Shown here piece after piece: positions 1 through 6,074 of a DNA stretch of 6,679 nt. Origin of the DNA: Altererythrobacter sp. GTDB taxonomy: Bacteria > Pseudomonadota > Alphaproteobacteria > Sphingomonadales > Sphingomonadaceae. The stretch spans positions 1 to 6,679 of the forward strand of contig WTKI01000200.1 of the NCBI GenBank assembly GCA_011524425.1, written 5' to 3'. The translations under genes were made by a program, and so were the position numbers. How positions within the stretch are numbered: position 1 is the first letter of the stretch; each line of letters starts with the position of its first letter. Below the pieces are notes generated by a model. It did no database searches, had not been told where the DNA came from, and saw nothing but the letters and a program-made list of their open reading frames with translations.

Positions 1-228
1 GCCATAGGTCCGGTCAGGGTGACGATAGGGCGCAAGACGAAGCGTGCCAGAACGGCAATCGGGTATCGCGGTGGAGAGGAAGAAGAACTGTCGCTGCGTT
101 TCGTCAGCAGGCGCGCTGACGGGAACATCGGCGCAACCTTCCACAAGGGGTGCAGGGTCCGGCGGCTGTAAGGCGCATCCAGACAGCAGAATTGCGGGTG
201 AGGCGATTAAGAGGAGTTTACGCGGCAT
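1..228 (-). CDS. Lipoprotein, N-terminal part only (possible alpha/beta hydrolase)
   Basis: This is the first 76 codons of a gene that continues past base 1 of the window. The N-terminus is a typical lipoprotein signal: Arg-Lys at residues 3-4, a short hydrophobic core, then the lipobox LLSGC at residues 14-18. Cys18 would be lipidated and the protein anchored to a membrane facing the periplasm. The mature part starts with a Pro-rich linker (QPPDPAP) and contains two further cysteines, at about residues 32 and 58, which could form a disulfide. The stretch from about residue 47 (QFFFLSTAIPDCRSG, then RTYG) faintly resembles the start of the DUF900-type alpha/beta hydrolases, where a strand with a 'TxR'-like motif precedes a Tyr/Phe-Gly. 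That is a weak guess, because the catalytic residues would lie outside the window. The start ATG overlaps the stop of the upstream membrane-protein gene by one base (TGATG), which suggests coupled translation. Confidence 0.75.
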   Translation of the reverse strand, partial: MPRKLLLIASPAILLSGCALQPPDPAPLVEGCADVPVSAPADETQRQFFFLSTAIPDCRSGTLRLAPYRHPDRTYG

Positions 229-590
229 CAGAGCCGCTCACTTGCCCCGAGTATTATGAACGCGAGTTGGACAGTCAGCATTACAATCGTCGCGATCTTC
301 CAACCATTTGAAGCATTCTTCATCCCGCGTTCCCATGTCCATTTGCCAATCGCTCCGGTGGCAAGCGCACTTAAGCCAATGGTGAACGCGCCATTCTTAC
401 TGATCAGCACCATAAAGATTGCAAACAGCACAACCATCTGCAGTAGGAAAGCGCCTGCAAACCATGCGATGGGAACCGGCCGGTAACTCGCGTCGGGAAT
501 ATGCCAGTCAGGCAAAGCGCTATCGGGCCGCGAAATCCGGCGATCGCCAGCCATTACATCGCCGTCATCGTCTTCCTGAGGCTCAGGCAT
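228..590 (-). CDS. Small three-helix inner-membrane protein, unknown function
   Basis: This 120-residue protein matches no family I can name. Residues 1-39 are hydrophilic and acidic at the start (PEPQEDDDGD), then carry a Pro/Trp-containing stretch. Three hydrophobic segments follow, at about 40-63 (WFAGAFLLQMVVLFAIFMVL), 68-84 (glycine/alanine-rich) and 98-114 (IATIVMLTVQLAFIIL). A basic, Trp-containing loop (GKWTWERGMKN) joins the second and third. It is therefore probably an integral inner-membrane protein. I took the ATG at 590. A TTG directly before it (593) would add only one residue, and an internal ATG at 554 (MAGDRR) is the main alternative. With the 590 start the gene overlaps the end of parE by 8 nt, and its stop overlaps the next lipoprotein start by 1 nt, so it is probably translationally coupled on both sides. 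Being in parE's message need not mean a role in chromosome segregation. Confidence 0.75.
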   Translation of the reverse strand: MPEPQEDDDGDVMAGDRRISRPDSALPDWHIPDASYRPVPIAWFAGAFLLQMVVLFAIFMVLISKNGAFTIGLSALATGAIGKWTWERGMKNASNGWKIATIVMLTVQLAFIILGASERL

Positions 591-2559
591 CAATCAGATC
601 GCGATCCACATCGCTCGCATGGTTCTGGATGAAGTTGAAGCGATGTTCAGGATTGCGGCCCATCAACTCATCGACCAGCCGTTTTACAGCCGCGCGATCT
701 TCAAATTCCTGCGGCAAAGTAATGCGGATAAGGCTGCGCGTGTCGGGGTTCATGGTCGTTTCGCGCAGCTGTTGCGGGTTCATCTCGCCCAGGCCTTTGA
801 ACCGTGCGACTTCCACTTTCTTGCCTTTGAAGACGCTCTCTTCAAGCTCGGCCCGATGCGCATCATCACGCGCATAGCGGCTCTCTTTGCCTGCGGTGAG
901 TTTATAGAGCGGCGGCTGCGCTAAATAGAGATGCCCTTGGCGCACAATCTCAGCCATTTCCTGAAAGAAGAATGTCATCAACAGCGTGGCAATATGAGCG
1001 CCATCGACATCGGCGTCGGTCATGATGATGATGCGGTCATAGCGCAGATTTTCCGGATCGCAGTCCTTGCGCGTCCCGCAACCCATAGCGAGCGTGAGGT
1101 CAGCAATTTCCGAGTTTGCCCGGATCTTGTCCGCACTTGCTGAGGCCACATTGAGAATTTTCCCGCGGATCGGAAGGATCGCTTGTGTCTTGCGATTGCG
1201 GGCCTGTTTTGCGCTGCCACCAGCTGAATCGCCTTCAACAATGAACAGTTCGGTCTCACCATCGCCTTCGCCTGAACAATCGGTCAGCTTGCCCGGCAAT
1301 CGCAGCTTCTTCGCATTGGTTGCGCTCTTGCGTTTGATCTCGCGCTCTTGCTTGCGCTTCAAACGCTCTTCCATGCGCTCCATCACTTGACCAAGCAGCG
1401 CCTTGCCGCGCTCCATATTGTCAGTCAGGAAGAGATCGAAGGAATCGCGCACTGCATTTTCAACCAGACGGGAGGCTTCCGGCGACGTCAGCCGGTCTTT
1501 GGTCTGCGACTGGAATTGCGGATCGCGGATGAAGACTGACAGCATTACCTCACCGCCGGTCATCACATCGTCCGCCGTGATGTCTTTTGCCTTCTTCGTT
1601 TGCGTTAGCTCGCCAAATGCGCGCAGTCCCTTTGTGAGCGCAGCGCGAAGGCCTTGCTCATGCGTTCCGCCATCAGGCGTTGGCACGGTGTTACAATACC
1701 AGCTGGTTGATCCATCGGAATAAAGCGGCCATGCGACTGCCCATTCGACCCGACCCTTTTCCTCGGGAAAGTCAGCGCGTCCGGTAAAGGGTTGTGCGGT
1801 GACACATTCGCGCGCGCCGATCTGTTCAGCAAGATGGTCAGCCAGCCCGCCGGGGAATTTGAATACGGCCTCTGCCGGGACATCTTCGCTTGCCAAACTG
1901 TCAGCGCATTTCCAGCGGATTTCAACACCTGCGAACAGGTAGGCTTTGGAGCGTGCGAGTTTGAACAGACGATGCGGTTTGAACTGGCGGTCGCCGAAGA
2001 TTTCATCGTCCGGTGTGAAAGTAACGGTTGTACCTCGGCGATTGGGGGTAGGGCCGAGCTCTTCCAGCTTGCCGAGCGTCTGCCCTTTGCCAAACTCCTG
2101 CGCATAAAGCTGCCTGTCACGCGCTACCTCGACACGGGTATGGCTGGAAAGCGCGTTGACCACCGACACGCCAACCCCGTGCAGACCGCCCGAAGTCGCA
2201 TAAGCCTTGCCAGAAAACTTGCCGCCAGAATGCAGCGTTGAAAGGATCACTTCCAGCGTTGATTTGCCGGGGAATTTGGGGTGTTCGTCAACCGGAATAC
2301 CGCGGCCATTATCGCTGATGGACAGCCGGTTGCCTTCCTCCAAGCGCACTTCAATGCGGCTTGCGTGGCCAGCGACCGCTTCGTCCATCGCATTGTCGAG
2401 CACTTCAGCGGCCAGATGGTGCAGTGCGCGGTCGTCGGTCCCGCCGATATACATGCCCGGGCGTCTCCGGACGGGCTCAAGGCCTTCCAGTACTTCAATC
2501 GAGGAAGAATCGTAATCGCCGCTAGAGGTGGGCGTGCCATCAAACAGATCGTCGGACAT
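583..2559 (-). CDS. parE: DNA topoisomerase IV subunit B (ParE)
   Basis: ParE is the ATPase subunit of topoisomerase IV, which with ParC unlinks replicated chromosomes. This 658-residue protein has the full type IIA layout. The GHKL ATP-binding domain has the N-box with E52 and N56 (AEVLDNAMDE), DNGRGIP at 83-89 and the lid motif GGLHGVG at 124-130. The transducer domain carries the QTK loop (QTK at 352-354, the lysine that contacts ATP gamma-phosphate). The TOPRIM domain has EGDSAGG at 442-448 (catalytic E442) and DADVDG at 515-520 (metal-binding Asp). The quinolone-pocket segment LPIRGKILN lies at 462-470, and the C-terminal GLGEMNPQQL at 589-598. ParE rather than GyrB is favoured by the short length (GyrB is usually about 800 residues with an insert), by KTQAILPIRGKILNV and by LAQPPLYKL. 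The ATG at 2559 gives a normal N-terminus (MSDDLFD), although the Shine-Dalgarno is weak. No frameshift or missing catalytic residue is seen. Confidence 0.97.
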   Translation of the reverse strand: MSDDLFDGTPTSSGDYDSSSIEVLEGLEPVRRRPGMYIGGTDDRALHHLAAEVLDNAMDEAVAGHASRIEVRLEEGNRLSISDNGRGIPVDEHPKFPGKSTLEVILSTLHSGGKFSGKAYATSGGLHGVGVSVVNALSSHTRVEVARDRQLYAQEFGKGQTLGKLEELGPTPNRRGTTVTFTPDDEIFGDRQFKPHRLFKLARSKAYLFAGVEIRWKCADSLASEDVPAEAVFKFPGGLADHLAEQIGARECVTAQPFTGRADFPEEKGRVEWAVAWPLYSDGSTSWYCNTVPTPDGGTHEQGLRAALTKGLRAFGELTQTKKAKDITADDVMTGGEVMLSVFIRDPQFQSQTKDRLTSPEASRLVENAVRDSFDLFLTDNMERGKALLGQVMERMEERLKRKQEREIKRKSATNAKKLRLPGKLTDCSGEGDGETELFIVEGDSAGGSAKQARNRKTQAILPIRGKILNVASASADKIRANSEIADLTLAMGCGTRKDCDPENLRYDRIIIMTDADVDGAHIATLLMTFFFQEMAEIVRQGHLYLAQPPLYKLTAGKESRYARDDAHRAELEESVFKGKKVEVARFKGLGEMNPQQLRETTMNPDTRSLIRITLPQEFEDRAAVKRLVDELMGRNPEHRFNFIQNHASDVDRDLIDA

Positions 2560-2584
2560 AGGCGTTCAATATCGTCCTATGGCG

Positions 2585-2639
2585 AGCGCTTACAAGGCGG
2601 GGATTGCACTATCCCCATCTGTGTTCCTTTTTTAGCGCT
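2585..2639. repeat. Nested inverted repeat in the parE upstream gap
   Basis: The 93-bp gap between the upstream lipoprotein stop and the parE start contains three nested complementary pairs. The core is GGGGAT (2599-2604) / ATCCCC (2611-2616) with a 6-nt loop. Outside it are AAGG (2594-2597) / CCTT (2626-2629), and outermost AGCGCT (2585-2590) / AGCGCT (2634-2639). This could fold as an interrupted hairpin in RNA from either strand, ending 25 nt before the parE ATG on the minus strand. A six-T run (2628-2633) lies 11 nt past the core on the plus strand, which is the wrong strand for the flanking genes, so it is not a normal intrinsic terminator for them. A role as a leader structure, a processing site or an operator is inference. 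Confidence 0.4.
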
Positions 2640-2652
2640 GCAGCTTGGGGTT

Positions 2653-3834
2653 CTAGTCTTCAAAGCGCGTTGGCGCGTTATCGATTACAACTACCCCACT
2701 GCTGCGCACTTGCCTGACTTCCATCGCACGCTCGACAACACCGTTGCTGCGGAACCGGAACGGGCCATCAAGACCAAGGAAGCCTCCGGAATCGGTCAAT
2801 TGCGAGGTCGGAAAATTGCGTCCAACTCGCCAGTCCTGCGCAATCCTTAGAGTTAGCAGCACGGCGTCATAGCCCAATGTGCTGATCCGATAAGGGTTGC
2901 TTCCAAAACGGCCGGTATAGCTATCTGAGAAGCGCTTGTACCGGGCATCGGAAACCGCAGAGAACATGGCCCCGTCCATGGAATTCGACAGGTTCAGCGC
3001 GCCAACACCGCTCCACAATTCCGTACCGATAAGGCGCAAGTCAGCAATGTTGCCTTCCTCGTCGGGCTCTCCGCGTAAAGCCAATCCTGCCTGTATCGAG
3101 AGGCGCGCACCATCTGCAATCAGAACTGTGTCGTAGCCGCCGGTATCCGCGAGCCGCCTAGCTGCAAACCCGATTGTGGTGTTGCCGCGCTGGTATCGCT
3201 GCGTAGCAACCAGATTGCCGCCATAGGAACGCAATGCATTTTCCAGAGCGCTTCCGGCCCTGTCTCCGTAGTTGCCGTTTGGCAAAAGCGCAGCAAAGCG
3301 TGTCGCGCCTTGCTTGCGGGCGTAGGCAACCGAACGATCTACAGATTGCTCCGGGATATGGCCCATGATGAAAGCGCCTGTGGCGGCGACGCTTGTATCG
3401 TTGGAAAAAGAGATCAACGGCACATCAGCCTCGCGCGCTTCTGCCAGAACATCGCGGACATTTTCTGCCAGTAACGGGCCGAGGATCAGCTTGTTGCCAT
3501 CATTCACCGCCTTGCGCGCAGCATCGCGCGCACCGCGCGAAGTATCATAAGTTGTAATCCGCAGGTTATCCGCGCTTGTGTCCAGCAATGCCATCGTGGT
3601 CGCATTGGCAATGGACTGGCCAACATTCGCATTGCTGCCTGACAGCGGCACCAGCAAAGCGATCCGGTGCCGGGTTTCGTCTGTCGGAAGCGTATCAGCG
3701 CTTGGCGCATCGGCCGGGTCTTCAATAGGCCCTGTCACGTCAGGTCCGGTCTTTGGCACCACCTGGCAGCCCGCCAGCAGAACAGCCACGCCTGCCACAA
3801 CCCAACCACGACTATTGAAAAGAAAGCGCTTCAT
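2653..3834 (-). CDS. Penicillin-binding protein activator-like lipoprotein (periplasmic-binding fold)
   Basis: This is a 393-residue outer-membrane or periplasm-facing lipoprotein. The signal peptide has basic N-terminal residues (MKRFLFNSR), a hydrophobic core and the lipobox LLAGC at 19-23, with Cys23 the lipidation site. A Pro/Asp-rich linker follows to about residue 54. Residues 56-375 form a type 1 periplasmic-binding fold of the Peripla_BP_6 / LpoA C-domain type: RIALLVPLSG at 57-66, LILGPLLAENV at 116-126, PLISFSND at 139-146, FIMGHIPEQ at 155-163, and a second lobe with TLGYDAVLL at 319-327. In gammaproteobacteria LpoA stimulates the peptidoglycan synthase PBP1a; alphaproteobacterial homologues beside rsmI are annotated by this similarity, so the cell-wall role here is inference. 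The ATG at 3834 was chosen because it gives the lipoprotein signal. A start 216 nt further upstream is open but would put 72 non-signal residues in front and overlap rsmI. The gene is divergent from rsmI and upstream of parE on the same strand. Confidence 0.88.
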   Translation of the reverse strand: MKRFLFNSRGWVVAGVAVLLAGCQVVPKTGPDVTGPIEDPADAPSADTLPTDETRHRIALLVPLSGSNANVGQSIANATTMALLDTSADNLRITTYDTSRGARDAARKAVNDGNKLILGPLLAENVRDVLAEAREADVPLISFSNDTSVAATGAFIMGHIPEQSVDRSVAYARKQGATRFAALLPNGNYGDRAGSALENALRSYGGNLVATQRYQRGNTTIGFAARRLADTGGYDTVLIADGARLSIQAGLALRGEPDEEGNIADLRLIGTELWSGVGALNLSNSMDGAMFSAVSDARYKRFSDSYTGRFGSNPYRISTLGYDAVLLTLRIAQDWRVGRNFPTSQLTDSGGFLGLDGPFRFRSNGVVERAMEVRQVRSSGVVVIDNAPTRFED

Positions 3835-3873
3835 ACTTGCCGACCCTATCTCACTCGACCAATAGTGCCACGT
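3835..3873. promoter_or_regulatory. Divergent start region between the lipoprotein gene and rsmI
   Basis: Only 39 bp separate the two divergent start codons (30 bp if rsmI begins at the earlier GTG, 3865). This is too short for two conventional promoters with leaders, so at least one promoter core must lie inside the facing gene's coding sequence, or one transcript must be nearly leaderless. A TTGAAA at 3815-3820 could serve as a plus-strand -35 box, but I see no good -10 box at the right distance. Neither start has a clear Shine-Dalgarno sequence. A CACGTG palindrome at 3869-3874 overlaps the rsmI GTG and may be chance. The position of the region is certain; its promoter elements are not resolved. 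Confidence 0.4.
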
Positions 3874-4734
3874 GTGAGCAGCACCTCTCCTGAACCCGCC
3901 AAGGGCGAGTCCCTTCTTACTGGCCTCTATATCGTGGCCACTCCGATTGGCAATCTCAGCGATATAACGCTCCGTGCAATAGATGTGCTGAGCCAATGCG
4001 ACAGGATAGCGTGCGAAGATACGCGCGTAACGGGCAAGCTTCTCAAGCATTTAGGGATTTCCAAGCCGCTCCAGCGCTATGACGATCATGCCAGTGACAG
4101 CGTAAGGGACCGCTTGATTGAGCAAATGGGGCATGAGGCGATCGCTTTAGTCAGCGATGCTGGGACGCCGCTTGTCTCAGACCCGGGATTTGATCTTGTC
4201 CGAAGGGCTCGCGCAGCAGGCATAGCGGTGACCGCTATCCCCGGCGCGTGTGCCGCGATTGCAGGGCTGACTGTGTCAGGTTTGCCCAGTGACCGCTTTC
4301 TTTTCGCAGGTTTCTTGCCAGTGAAGGAGAAAGCACGAGGCGAGATGCTGGCCGAACTTGCGGCTGTCCGGGCGGCGCTGATCTTCTACGAAAGTGGGCC
4401 AAGGCTTGTGAAGTCGCTTAAGGCAATCGGAGAAGTCCTGCCCGGACGCGATGTGGCGGTCGCGCGCGAGTTGACCAAGCTGCACGAGGAATGCCGCACA
4501 GGCAGCGCACAAGACCTTGCAGAGCATTACACCGCGCACCCGCCCAAAGGCGAAATTGTGCTGCTGGTTGGTCCTCCACAAGCCGTGCAGGCAAGCCCAC
4601 AGGATGCTGACGATATGCTGCGCGATGCGCTGGCAAGTATGAAAACATCGCAAGCAGCCGCCCATGTTGCGAAAGCGACGGGTCTTGATCGCAAAGCGCT
4701 GTATAACAGAGCAATGGAATTGAAATCCCAGTGA
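3874..4734 (+). CDS. rsmI: 16S rRNA (cytidine(1402)-2'-O)-methyltransferase RsmI
   Basis: RsmI uses S-adenosylmethionine to 2'-O-methylate C1402 in the decoding centre of 16S rRNA. From the GTG at 3874 it is 286 residues, the normal family length. The tetrapyrrole-methylase-type fold is plain: LYIVATPIGNLSDITLRA at 18-35, CEDTR at 47-51, LVSDAGTPLVSDPG at 92-105, AIPGACAAIAGLTVSGLP at 121-138, FAGFLP at 144-149, FYESGPR at 171-177 and ARELTKLHEE at 197-206. A C-terminal helix-turn-helix-like tail (SQAAAHVAKATGLDRKALYNRAMEL) is also typical. There is no ATG before the first conserved strand except one far upstream (3667), which would add 69 residues antisense to the lipoprotein gene. A GTG at 3865 or 3874 is therefore the likely start; neither has a visible Shine-Dalgarno. 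The last four bases overlap the yraN start (GTGA), consistent with coupled translation in an rsmI-yraN-gshB operon. Confidence 0.95.
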   Translation: MSSTSPEPAKGESLLTGLYIVATPIGNLSDITLRAIDVLSQCDRIACEDTRVTGKLLKHLGISKPLQRYDDHASDSVRDRLIEQMGHEAIALVSDAGTPLVSDPGFDLVRRARAAGIAVTAIPGACAAIAGLTVSGLPSDRFLFAGFLPVKEKARGEMLAELAAVRAALIFYESGPRLVKSLKAIGEVLPGRDVAVARELTKLHEECRTGSAQDLAEHYTAHPPKGEIVLLVGPPQAVQASPQDADDMLRDALASMKTSQAAAHVAKATGLDRKALYNRAMELKSQ

Positions 4735-5081
4735 AGAGGCAGCGCGCTGAAAGGCGAGGGCGGCAAGGTGAAGACCGCGCAGCGGCCTGGCTTACGCTCA
4801 AAGGCTGGCGCATCCTTGCACGCCGTGTGAAAACACCACGTGGAGAGATTGATCTTGTCGCCAAACGCGCGGGCACTGTTGCTTTTGTCGAAGTCAAATG
4901 GCGGGCAAAGCAAGCGGATCTCGACACAGCTATCGACGAATACCGCTTGGCACGTGTCGCTGCAGCGGTGGAAACCGTCGCACATGAATATGCGAGAGGA
5001 GGCGAAGATATCCGCATCGACGTAATCCTGCTTGCACCCGCGACGCTCCCGCGCCACATCGTCAACGCTTGGATGCCTTAA
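4731..5081 (+). CDS. yraN: YraN family (UPF0102) putative nuclease-fold protein
   Basis: This 116-residue protein belongs to UPF0102/YraN, a widespread family with a predicted PD-(D/E)XK restriction-endonuclease-like fold and no firmly established role. The diagnostic residues are present: GE at 13-14 followed by a helix (RAAAWLTLKGW), RGEIDLVAKR at 37-46 with the acidic E39 and D41, and FVEVKWR at 52-58, where E54 and K56 form the E-x-K of the motif. The strand IRIDVILL at 94-101 completes the core. The length is normal for the family. It starts with a GTG at 4731 that overlaps the rsmI stop by 4 nt; no in-frame alternative nearby gives a better start. The fixed position next to rsmI in many bacteria hints at a link with RNA or DNA metabolism, but that is inference. 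gshB follows 10 bp after its stop. Confidence 0.93.
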   Translation: MKRQRAERRGRQGEDRAAAWLTLKGWRILARRVKTPRGEIDLVAKRAGTVAFVEVKWRAKQADLDTAIDEYRLARVAAAVETVAHEYARGGEDIRIDVILLAPATLPRHIVNAWMP

Positions 5082-5087
5082 AGGAAG
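5082..5087 (+). promoter_or_regulatory. Shine-Dalgarno sequence of gshB
   Basis: The purine-rich AGGAAG directly follows the yraN stop and ends 4 nt before the ATG at 5092. It is the best ribosome-binding site in the window. It decides the gshB start in favour of MSLRVAVQMD over an upstream ATG at 5032, which would lie inside yraN in another frame. Confidence 0.8.
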
Positions 5088-5091
5088 AATT

Positions 5092-6042
5092 ATGAGCCTG
5101 CGCGTAGCCGTCCAGATGGACCCGATTGAAACCGTCAACATCAAGGGCGACAGCTCATTCGCTTTGATGGAGGCAGCCCAAGCGCGCGGGCATGAAATCT
5201 TCGAGTATCATGTCGAAAGCCTGACGCTGGATGCAGAAGACCGGCTTTATGCAGAGTGCTATCCGGTGACAGTGCAGCGGGTTGAAGGCGACCACTTTAC
5301 CAAGGGAGCAGCGCAAAGGCTTGATCTGGGCAAAGATATCGATGTTATCCTTATGCGGCAGGACCCGCCTTTCCACATGGGCTATATCACCGCGACGCAC
5401 ATGCTTGAGCGGATTGCGGACGAGACCTTGGTGGTCAACGATCCCGTCAGTGTGCGCAATGCGCCAGAGAAGGTGATGGTCTTGAACTATCGCCAGTTCA
5501 TGCCGCCAACGCTGGTAACGCGCAGCGTGGAGGAGGTACGGCGCTTCATGGCGGAACACGGCGCGGTCGTGGTCAAACCCATTCACGGCAATGGCGGCAA
5601 AGCAATCTTCCGAGTACCCGCCGATGGCGATAATTTGTCCGCGCTGTTTGAAGTGTTCAACCAGACCTGGCCAGAGCCTCATATGGTCCAGCCGTTCCTT
5701 CCCGAAGTGGCAGAGGGCGATAAGCGGATCGTGCTGGTCGATGGCGAGGTTGCGGGCGCGATCAACCGCAAGCCGGGCGAGGGCGAGTTTCGCTCAAACC
5801 TCGCTATGGGGGGCAGCGCGGAAAAAACCGAGCTGACGGAGCGTGAGCAAGAGATTTGCGAAGCGATGGGACCGGAGCTGAAGCGGCTAGGTCTAACCTT
5901 TGTCGGCATCGACGTAATCGGCGGGAAGTACCTGACGGAGATCAACGTGACGTCTCCGACGGGGATCGTCGCGATCGACGCATTTAACGGGACCGACACT
6001 GCCGGAATGATCTGGGACGCGATTGAGGGGCGGTTGGGTTGA
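5092..6042 (+). CDS. gshB: Glutathione synthetase
   Basis: GshB catalyses the second step of glutathione synthesis, ATP-dependent ligation of glycine to gamma-glutamylcysteine, in the cytoplasm. The protein is 316 residues, the normal bacterial length, with the prokaryotic GSH-synthase domain order. The N-terminal domain has RVAVQMDPIETVNIKGDSSFALM at 4-26 and LMRQDPPFHMGYITATHMLE at 87-106. The ATP-grasp domain has VVKPIHGNGGKAIFRV at 160-175, MVQPFLPEV at 198-206, GDKRIVLVDGEV at 209-220, RSNLAMGG at 234-241 and the metal/ATP-binding end GIDVIGGKYLTEINVTSPTG at 272-291 (E283 and N285 are the expected metal-binding residues). The start at 5092 follows a strong Shine-Dalgarno and matches the family N-terminus. 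It is the third gene of the rsmI-yraN-gshB run. No glutamate-cysteine ligase gene is in the window, so that step must be encoded elsewhere. Confidence 0.97.
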   Translation: MSLRVAVQMDPIETVNIKGDSSFALMEAAQARGHEIFEYHVESLTLDAEDRLYAECYPVTVQRVEGDHFTKGAAQRLDLGKDIDVILMRQDPPFHMGYITATHMLERIADETLVVNDPVSVRNAPEKVMVLNYRQFMPPTLVTRSVEEVRRFMAEHGAVVVKPIHGNGGKAIFRVPADGDNLSALFEVFNQTWPEPHMVQPFLPEVAEGDKRIVLVDGEVAGAINRKPGEGEFRSNLAMGGSAEKTELTEREQEICEAMGPELKRLGLTFVGIDVIGGKYLTEINVTSPTGIVAIDAFNGTDTAGMIWDAIEGRLG

Positions 6043-6074
6043 TTTTATACACTAGTCCCTGATCGATATTCATC

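Noticed and set aside
171..177. FYESGPR in RsmI (residue positions) differing from the FYEAPHR form of E. coli
   Set aside because: From memory this variant is common among alphaproteobacterial RsmI proteins, so it is not a sign of altered function.
1605..2120. Open frames of 100-190 codons inside parE on both strands (for example 1605-2120 minus, 1792-2241 plus, 2281-2850 plus)
   Set aside because: They are alternative-frame shadows of a fully conserved parE, with no recognisable motifs.
2560..2600. Sigma-70-like promoter for parE (TTGTAA, 16-nt spacer, GATATT on the minus strand)
   Set aside because: The -10-like box would sit only about 9 nt from the ATG, and its match to consensus is poor.
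2599..2633. Intrinsic terminator (GC hairpin followed by a T run) on the plus strand
   Set aside because: The T run lies 11 nt beyond the stem instead of directly after it, and no plus-strand gene ends here; on the transcribed minus strand no T run follows the hairpin.
3667..3873. Longer RsmI starting at the ATG 3667 (355 residues)
   Set aside because: The added residues are antisense to the lipoprotein signal region and have no RsmI similarity; the family begins just before the YIVATPIGN strand.
3835..4050. N-terminal extension of the PBP-activator-like lipoprotein to a start at 4050 (465 residues)
   Set aside because: The extra 72 residues are antisense to conserved rsmI sequence and would bury the lipoprotein signal peptide; the ATG at 3834 begins directly with that signal.
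5032..5091. Longer GshB starting at 5032 (336 residues)
   Set aside because: The first 20 residues would overlap the end of yraN in another frame; the Shine-Dalgarno at 5082 and the conserved MSLRVAVQMD start fit 5092.
4276..5144. Minus-strand open frames of 129-215 codons opposite rsmI, yraN and the gshB start
   Set aside because: They are antisense to genes with complete family motifs and have Cys/Arg/Ser-rich make-up typical of shadows.
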